Shown here in pieces: positions 59,106-64,000 of a stretch of DNA of 64,000 nt (positions within the stretch are counted from its first letter, which is position 1; each line of letters starts with the position of its first letter). The notes beneath the pieces are model-generated. The model saw nothing but the letters and a program-made list of their open reading frames with translations, was not told the origin of the DNA and made no database searches. The stretch covers positions 1 to 64,000 of the forward strand of contig RDZH01000019.1 of NCBI GenBank assembly GCA_004293935.1. Reading direction: 5' to 3'. The stretch comes from Alphaproteobacteria bacterium (GTDB lineage Bacteria > Pseudomonadota > Alphaproteobacteria > Rickettsiales > UBA998). A program made the translations under genes and the position numbers.

Positions 59106-60139
59106 GCCTTGCCATAAATGATGATGTGTTTTCCATCAATCTACGTTGTTATTTTTTCCTCAAATATCTTGTGAAGGTTAAATTATCGGATAAAAACACA
59201 CGCATATTGCTTGAACAGCTAATACGACACGAAAGTGCTTCCACAGATAAAGTACGCGAATTATTGGAAATATACGTAAAAGAGCATGTGACCAATCGTG
59301 ACAAGCAGGAGATATTTCTTTTGATGATCGAACATATCCAACATTCATTGGATATACGATTATTCGCATTTAGCGTTCGCCTTTATATCATCAAAGACGT
59401 GTTGTTAGCGGAAGCAAAATTGAAGAATGCATCGATTGCTTATGATTTAGCAGAATTGCATCCTTTATCCTTAGACTATGATAACATCATCGTATTTAAC
59501 CCGTATAATACGCGAGTGCAAGGCGCATTGCTGGTTTTATTGTTTTTTCAAAAAATAGAACGTGGCGAACATACATTCTTATCAGAACAATCATCGCATC
59601 TCTTAGAGTGCCTTGTGCAGGATATGCGTATATTGCAAGCAGCAGGGCTAGAACCCAATCAGATGTTTATGCTGATGTTTACAGAAACAATGAATCAATC
59701 CATTACCTCCGCAAGCGGTTCAAACTACGAAAGTCGATTAAAAGATGTACTGGTGCATATCGGTATTCCGCGTGATTCTATCCGTAAAGCACATGATAGC
59801 CACGACATCAGCCGAGAATTTGATCTTATTTTTTCACTGGAACAACCAACGGGTGGAACACGCACCTATGGTATTGGTGCAAAAAGAACCTTAAGGGAAC
59901 GGTACAAGCAATTTACCAACACAGCCGATGAAAGTGATGCAGATATACTGATTCAAGTGACCCTAGGGCTAGATTTGAATGAAGCGAAAGCAAATACGAT
60001 TGTGGTACACAAAGGCGTTATCTTGTTTGTTGCAGATGAAATCTATGATAACCGATCCTTTTTGCAATCGCTCGCACATGTATATCCTGTGAGTGAGTTA
60101 ACGATTGAAACATTATACAATCTGCCGAGTAGAAGATAA
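59102..60139 (+). CDS. Type II restriction endonuclease
   Basis: 345 residues. Most of the protein is helical and unfamiliar, but residues 200-265 show the PD-(D/E)XK layout of type II enzymes: SNYESRLKDVLVHIGIPRDSI, HDISREFDLIFSL (Asp of the active site) and YGIGAKRTLRERYKQF (the G-x-K core with RTLRERY, common in restriction enzymes). The gene overlaps the methyltransferase by ATGA, so it is its cognate nuclease. It ends 5 nt before ubiB. The G-x-K-RTLRERW-like block is found in enzymes of the NgoBV/NlaIV sort, but I do not claim specificity. Confidence 0.87.
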   Translation: MSLAINDDVFSINLRCYFFLKYLVKVKLSDKNTRILLEQLIRHESASTDKVRELLEIYVKEHVTNRDKQEIFLLMIEHIQHSLDIRLFAFSVRLYIIKDVLLAEAKLKNASIAYDLAELHPLSLDYDNIIVFNPYNTRVQGALLVLLFFQKIERGEHTFLSEQSSHLLECLVQDMRILQAAGLEPNQMFMLMFTETMNQSITSASGSNYESRLKDVLVHIGIPRDSIRKAHDSHDISREFDLIFSLEQPTGGTRTYGIGAKRTLRERYKQFTNTADESDADILIQVTLGLDLNEAKANTIVVHKGVILFVADEIYDNRSFLQSLAHVYPVSELTIETLYNLPSRR

Positions 60140-60144
60140 AAATT

Positions 60145-61662
60145 ATGCCCCATTCACTCCATAATCTAGCATCGTTGTTGCGTATTGGGCGGGTATTGGC
60201 ACAGCACAATGCCTTGTTTATGTGCGAATCCTTGCCGTTTTACCCGCTTCTGGCACGGTTTTATGCACGCTCACTTCGGCGATCTAAACATAAAGGTGGG
60301 CGCAGAGGTGAGCGTTTAGCCGCTGCCTTGGTGGAATTAGGGCCAACCTTCATTAAATTAGGGCAAGTATTATCCACGCGCTCAGATTTAATTGGGGAGG
60401 AATTTGCACGGGATTTAGCCTTGCTGCAAGATAGCCTACCGCCGTTTGGTTCGGATGTGGCACGCAGTATCATTGAAGCAGAATTAGAAAAACCGATCAA
60501 CGCATTATTCGATCATTTTGAAGATATACCCGTTGCAGCCGCATCCATGGCGCAGGTACATTTTGCCATCACCAAAGAGGGCAAACGCGTTGCCGTGAAG
60601 ATTTTGCGCCCCGATGTCGAAGTGCGCTTTAAGCGTGATCTTGCGTTATTTCGCTGGTTGGCGCGTATTATGGATCGCACCATGCCGCAATTTCGGCGTA
60701 TGCGCCCGATTGAGATGGTGCAGATTATGGAAGATTCCGTGCATATGGAACTGGATTTACGCTATGAGGCTGCAGCAGCGGTAGAACTAAAAGCAAATAT
60801 GCAGGGAGAGGAAGGATTTTATGTTCCTGAGATTGATTGGCAACGCACGACTTCTCGTGTGTTGACGCTGGAGCGTATTGACGGCATTGCGGGAAATAAT
60901 GTTGAGGCAATTCGCGCACATGGGCATGATCTCAACCTCATTATAGAACATGCGGCTAATGCCTTTTTTGTGCAGGTGTTTCGTGATGGATTTTTCCACG
61001 CGGATATGCATCCGGGGAATCTGTTCATCATGGATGATGGGCGCATTGCCGTTGTCGATTTCGGGATTATGGGACGGCTGGATTATAAAAATCGTGTGTT
61101 TCTGGCACAAGTATTAAGCGGATTTTTGCGTGAGGATTATTATTTAGTAGCCAAGATTCATGCAGAATTGGGGATTATCCCACCGCATAAATCGGTGGAT
61201 CAGTTTGCGATGGCATGTATGGCGATTGGTAAGCCGATTTTGGGAAAAAATCTTGATGAAATATCGGTAGCACGGTTGCTTGCGCAATTATTCCATCTCT
61301 CTGAGACCTTTGAAATGCGCCTGCAACCGCAATTATTATTATTGCAAAAAACCATGATGCTTGCTGAAGGCATTGGGCGATCGCTGAATCCTTCGATGAA
61401 TATGTGGCGTATGTCTGAACCGTTGATTATGTCGTGGTATCGTCAGAATCTCAGTGGTCCTGCGATGGCACGCGCCAAGATTGATGATACGTTACAGCAA
61501 CTTAAACGCTTGCCCGAGCTTATGGAATCGTTTCATACGGCATTGGAGCGTGTGGGGAATAAGGAATATACCAATACCACCAAGAAACCATCATGGATAC
61601 AATATGTAGCTATTGCGTTGTTGCTCATTGGTTTGGGATGGGTGCTTGGTGCGCATTTTTAG
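60145..61662 (+). CDS. ubiB: Ubiquinone biosynthesis kinase-like protein UbiB
   Basis: 505 residues, the atypical kinase/ATPase of coenzyme Q synthesis. The KxGQ motif is FIKLGQVLSTRSDLIGEEFARDLALLQD (near 70), the A-rich loop AAASMAQVHFA (near 130), GKRVAVKILRPDVE (near 148), and FFHADMHPGNLFIMDDGRIAVVDFGIMGRL (near 285-310). A C-terminal hydrophobic hairpin (WIQYVAIALLLIGLGWVLGAHF) anchors it in the inner membrane. It belongs with ubiE, from which it is separated by the restriction-modification pair. Confidence 0.96.
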   Translation: MPHSLHNLASLLRIGRVLAQHNALFMCESLPFYPLLARFYARSLRRSKHKGGRRGERLAAALVELGPTFIKLGQVLSTRSDLIGEEFARDLALLQDSLPPFGSDVARSIIEAELEKPINALFDHFEDIPVAAASMAQVHFAITKEGKRVAVKILRPDVEVRFKRDLALFRWLARIMDRTMPQFRRMRPIEMVQIMEDSVHMELDLRYEAAAAVELKANMQGEEGFYVPEIDWQRTTSRVLTLERIDGIAGNNVEAIRAHGHDLNLIIEHAANAFFVQVFRDGFFHADMHPGNLFIMDDGRIAVVDFGIMGRLDYKNRVFLAQVLSGFLREDYYLVAKIHAELGIIPPHKSVDQFAMACMAIGKPILGKNLDEISVARLLAQLFHLSETFEMRLQPQLLLLQKTMMLAEGIGRSLNPSMNMWRMSEPLIMSWYRQNLSGPAMARAKIDDTLQQLKRLPELMESFHTALERVGNKEYTNTTKKPSWIQYVAIALLLIGLGWVLGAHF

Positions 61663-61722
61663 AAACAACTATAAGGGTTATGCTATGACTATAAAAAAAC
61701 TTTTTCTTTTTTTGTGCATCTT

Positions 61723-61783
61723 ATAGTGCTTCCATTATATTATTACCGATTAATCGGCAAGTATATAATGGAAAAAGCACTAT
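61723..61783. terminator. Long hairpin after ubiB (ATAGTGCT...AGCACTAT)
   Basis: ATAGTGCTtCCATTATAT pairs with ATATAATGGaaaAAGCACTAT, with an inner ACCGATtaATCGG core. It resembles 29911-29946 (core) and 16710-16769 (ends). It lies 60 bp after the ubiB stop and would end the ubi operon. Confidence 0.65.
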
Positions 61784-61796
61784 ACATCATAGTGTT

Positions 61797-61848
61797 ATAG
61801 TCGTTTTTTGACATAAAAAATGAGTAATTTTTTTGTCAAACGACTATA
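61797..61848. terminator. ATAGTCG...CGACTAT palindrome, copy 3
   Basis: ATAGTCGTttttTTGACATAAAA and TTTTTTTGTCAAACGACTAT pair. Same family as 34883 and 39147. It follows the previous hairpin by 13 bp; the interrupted small gene begins 15 bp later. Confidence 0.6.
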
Positions 61849-61863
61849 TGTGCGCCAACTATT

Positions 61864-62367
61864 GTGAGTGCAAAAAATATTGATGATGTTCATAATGAAA
61901 TGATTACACTGGTTAAAAAAGCGATGTGGCAAGGGGAAGCGAAGTTTGCGCAACCGTGGAAGGAAGGAGCAAACAAGGAAGAAGCCTATATATACCCATT
62001 TCATTTCAAGGAGTGGAGTCCTTGAAATGAAATTAAGGGTATATCTTATTAAAAACACTCATCGTTTCCACATTTTGATACTGCGCATCGTGCGTGGGCG
62101 ATGAGTATCGCTGATGCAGAGGCAAAACAGATACTGCGTTATGGGGTCATTAGTGGGCGTGCTGAAGCATGTGGTCTTGATTGGCAGCCCCATTTTAAGG
62201 CACTCATGGCACATGAACGCGCTAAGGGGCGCACAGAAGATCAAATGACCTATATTGGAGTATTGCATGGGATAAGCAGTGCTGCGATTAAAGATCACCC
62301 CTGCTCAGCGAGTGATAGAGAAAAAGCGCGTAAAGCGGTACAAGATAGTATAAACCAGCTAAGATAG
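61864..62367 (+). pseudogene. Small gene split by a 121-bp palindromic element
   Basis: From GTG 61864 the frame reads VSAKNIDDVHNEMITLVKKAMWQGEAKFAQPWKEGANKEEA, then runs into element copy B and stops. After the element, the frame MSIADAEAKQILRYGVISGRAEACGLDWQPHFKALMAHERAKGRTEDQMTYIGVLHGISSAAIKDHPCSASDREKARKAVQDSINQLR continues to a stop at 62367. The two parts have the same helical, charged style and very likely were one gene of about 125 codons. The downstream part might still be expressed from the ATG at the element edge. No family recognised. Confidence 0.5.
61988..62108. repeat. 120-bp double-palindrome element, copy B
   Basis: Homologous to 6649-6768. The left palindrome has ATTTCATTTCAAGG and its exact inverse CCTTGAAATGAAAT inside ATATACCC/GGGTATAT; the right is closed by CACTCATCG/CGATGAGT. 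The right part (GCATCGTGCGTGGGCGATGA) is almost identical in both copies. It interrupts a small gene. Confidence 0.8.
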
Positions 62368-62368
62368 A

Positions 62369-62397
62369 AAGGTTGACTTTGCAACAAAGCCAACCTT
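62369..62397. terminator. Hairpin between the split gene and sucB
   Basis: AAGGTTGaCTTTG and CAAAGcCAACCTT form a 13-bp stem with one mismatch and a 3-nt loop, between convergent genes. It serves the sucAB operon on the minus strand. Confidence 0.75.
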
Positions 62398-62407
62398 CGC
62401 CTCTAAA

Positions 62408-63577
62408 CTATAATCCTAACAAGAAACGACGCGGGTCTTCAATCGATTCCTTAATGCGCTTCAAGAAGGTTACGGACTCACGCCCATCAATAATACGATG
62501 ATCATAGGATAACGCCACATACATCATTGGACGAATCACGATTTGTCCATTGACCACAACAGGGCGTTCTTCGGTTTTATGCATCCCCAAAATACCTGAT
62601 TGTGGCGGATTAATGATCGGAGTAGACATCAATGAACCATACACCCCACCATTAGAAATGGTGAATGTCCCACCTTGTAAATCCTTCATTGCCAACGTAC
62701 CTTTGCGGGCTTGCTGCGCTTTTGCTGCTAAATCTCCCTCAATCTCAGAGAGTGATTTTTTATCTGCATCACGGATGACAGGAACGACAAGTCCATTTTC
62801 CGTACCCACGGCAACGCCAATATCATAATAATTTTTATAGACCAATTCATCACCATCAATTTGTGCATTCACCTCAGGTAGTTCTTGCAATGCATTGACG
62901 GCAGCCTTCACAAAGAAGCCCATAAAGCCAAGTTTAATACCAAATTTACGTTCAAAATCATCCTTATATTGTGAACGCAACTCGATGACACTTGACATAT
63001 CAATCTCATTAAACGTCGTGAGAATGGCGGCGGTATTTTGTGAATCCTTCAAACGGCGTGAAATCACTTGACGCAATTTCGTCATTTTCACACGTTCTTC
63101 ACGTTCACCTTTTGGCTTCGGCTCTTCGCTATGCACGGCTGCCATCGGCACAACATTTTTTGCGGCCAATACATCACCTTTCGTGACGCGCCCATCTTTG
63201 CCTGTGGCAACCACAGCATCACGCGCAATCTGTGGATTTTCTGCAAGCATTTTCGTTGCTGCCGGGCCATCTTTTGCCGCTGCAGGAGTGCTTGCTACTG
63301 CAGATGCAGGGGCAGAAGGAGCAGGAGTGGATGCCACCGCACCTTCCCGAATCACGCCTAAAAGCGTCCCCACATTCACCGTTGCATCTTGCTGTACTGC
63401 CACGGATTCCAACACGCCATCACATGGTGAATTGACTTCCATCGATACTTTATCGGTTTCTAATTCTACCAATGGCTCATCTTTTTTTACAGCATCACCT
63501 GCTTTCTTGAACCATTTTGCAATGGTCGCTTCACTCACAGATTCACCCAACGAAGGCACAACAATATCAGCACACAT
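62408..63577 (-). CDS. sucB: Dihydrolipoyl succinyltransferase (E2 of 2-oxoglutarate dehydrogenase)
   Basis: 389 residues. E2 of the TCA-cycle 2-oxoglutarate dehydrogenase complex. The lipoyl domain begins [26 protein letters not shown], with the lipoyl Lys in [11 protein letters not shown] (near 43). An Ala/Pro linker leads to the E3-binding domain ([31 protein letters not shown] near 108-138). The catalytic domain ends with [35 protein letters not shown], holding His and Asp. GGAG precedes the ATG. It lies 124 bp after sucA. Confidence 0.97.
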   Translation of the reverse strand: MCADIVVPSLGESVSEATIAKWFKKAGDAVKKDEPLVELETDKVSMEVNSPCDGVLESVAVQQDATVNVGTLLGVIREGAVASTPAPSAPASAVASTPAAAKDGPAATKMLAENPQIARDAVVATGKDGRVTKGDVLAAKNVVPMAAVHSEEPKPKGEREERVKMTKLRQVISRRLKDSQNTAAILTTFNEIDMSSVIELRSQYKDDFERKFGIKLGFMGFFVKAAVNALQELPEVNAQIDGDELVYKNYYDIGVAVGTENGLVVPVIRDADKKSLSEIEGDLAAKAQQARKGTLAMKDLQGGTFTISNGGVYGSLMSTPIINPPQSGILGMHKTEERPVVVNGQIVIRPMMYVALSYDHRIIDGRESVTFLKRIKESIEDPRRFLLGL

Positions 63578-63701
63578 GTTATAAAACTCCAGAAAAAATA
63601 CTTTATTATAGTTACGTTATTGTGCTTTTGCACACAAGAAAAACTGGTATGATATGCCACAAAAAGAAGTATTTTTCTTCTTCTGTGACATATCATCGAA
63701 G

Positions 63702-64000
63702 TTATGTGGTTACATCAAAAGCACTCAACACCAATTCTTGTTGTTCACGATTATGAATCTTCAAATATCCCGCTGCAGGTGATGCAGCCATCACACGCCC
63801 AACATAAGCAGGGCGATCACTGCGTCCAATATCCAACAATACATCCTCAATATATGGCGCAACGAATGTCCACGCGCCCATATTTTTCGGCTCTTCTTGC
63901 ACCCATGCGATGGATGCGTTCGGATAACGCTGCACAACCGCTTTCAGTTGATTGTGCGGGAATGGATAATATTGTTCAAGGCGTATAATCGCGACATCGT
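63702..64000 (-). CDS. sucA: 2-oxoglutarate dehydrogenase E1, 3' end (cut by the window edge)
   Basis: The last ~98 codons of sucA run off the window. Reading from the edge gives DVAIIRLEQYYPFPHNQLKAVVQRYPNASIAWVQEEPKNMGAWTFVAPYIEDVLLDI...RPAYVGRVMAASPAAGYLKIHNREQQELVLSAF, the C-terminal transketolase-like region of E1, which is near-invariant in the family. The enzyme decarboxylates 2-oxoglutarate with thiamine diphosphate. The track shows only the part after an internal Met. sucB follows, giving a sucAB operon. Confidence 0.95.
   Translation of the reverse strand, partial: DVAIIRLEQYYPFPHNQLKAVVQRYPNASIAWVQEEPKNMGAWTFVAPYIEDVLLDIGRSDRPAYVGRVMAASPAAGYLKIHNREQQELVLSAFDVTT

Noticed and set aside
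61795-62058. 87-aa minus-strand ORF
   Set aside because: It spans two palindromic repeats and the antisense of the split gene; no coding motif is visible.

Overview
The window reads as a chromosomal segment of an alphaproteobacterium of moderate to low GC. Supporting signs are a fused ispDF gene, a 17-kDa-antigen-type lipoprotein, a DUF1674/SDHAF4-like small protein, DUF465, a DUF2628 gene between hisB and hisH, ornithine-lipid genes, and sucB next to sucA. The genes for motility (motAB), histidine, isoprenoid, ubiquinone and branched-chain amino acid metabolism argue against a strongly reduced obligate symbiont. I cannot assign a genus from sequence alone.

Layout. 1-10 kb: small secreted or hypothetical genes, a glutamine-amidotransferase-like hydrolase, a Panacea (DUF4065) antitoxin-like gene overlapping a membrane-protein gene that in turn overlaps murA, a FitAB-type toxin-antitoxin operon with a clear promoter and operator, a degenerate NtrC-like regulator, an MHS-type MFS transporter and a DUF1674 gene. 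10.7-18.1 kb: a tRNA-Ser(GCU) gene preceded by three tandem modules that each carry its first 21 nt. The tRNA is the attachment site of a ~7 kb integrative element carrying a P4-type integrase, a DUF3987 helicase/primase, a Toprim primase split by a G6 tract, and unknown cargo. The element has 16-bp att repeats and candidate integrase arm sites. 18.1-21.1 kb: a decayed zone with an IS481 remnant, a ~520 bp inverted-repeat-bounded block, and a metalloprotease fragment fused to an IS5 remnant.

21-38 kb: motBA, a 17-kDa-type lipoprotein, a PfkB kinase, propionyl-CoA-carboxylase alpha subunit plus ilvE, a large orphan gene, a bcp-dadA-hydrolase-gcdH operon, orphan low-complexity genes, and a short hisB-DUF2628-hisH-GNAT operon. 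38-54 kb: rnd, trxA, dusB, ispDF, pgpA, an FAD oxidoreductase with a 48-aa DUF2256 gene, rlmH, astD, a peptidoglycan-binding-domain protein, hslV, olsBA, ppa and xth. 54-62 kb: the ubiE-ubiB neighbourhood, interleaved with two putative defence units: an overlapping AAA ATPase/DUF3226 (Toprim-like) pair before ubiE, and an overlapping C5-methyltransferase/restriction endonuclease pair between ubiE and ubiB. 62-64 kb: sucB and the 3' end of sucA.

The window also holds several dispersed palindromic repeat families: a ~140-bp element bounded by AGAACCT ends (3 copies), a ~120-bp double-palindrome element (2 copies, one splitting a small gene), GTCAT...ATGAC palindromes (5 copies), and two families of long hairpins at gene ends. 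The most interesting candidates are the AAA/DUF3226 pair, the Panacea/membrane pair upstream of murA, the tRNA-half modules and the tRNA-Ser element.
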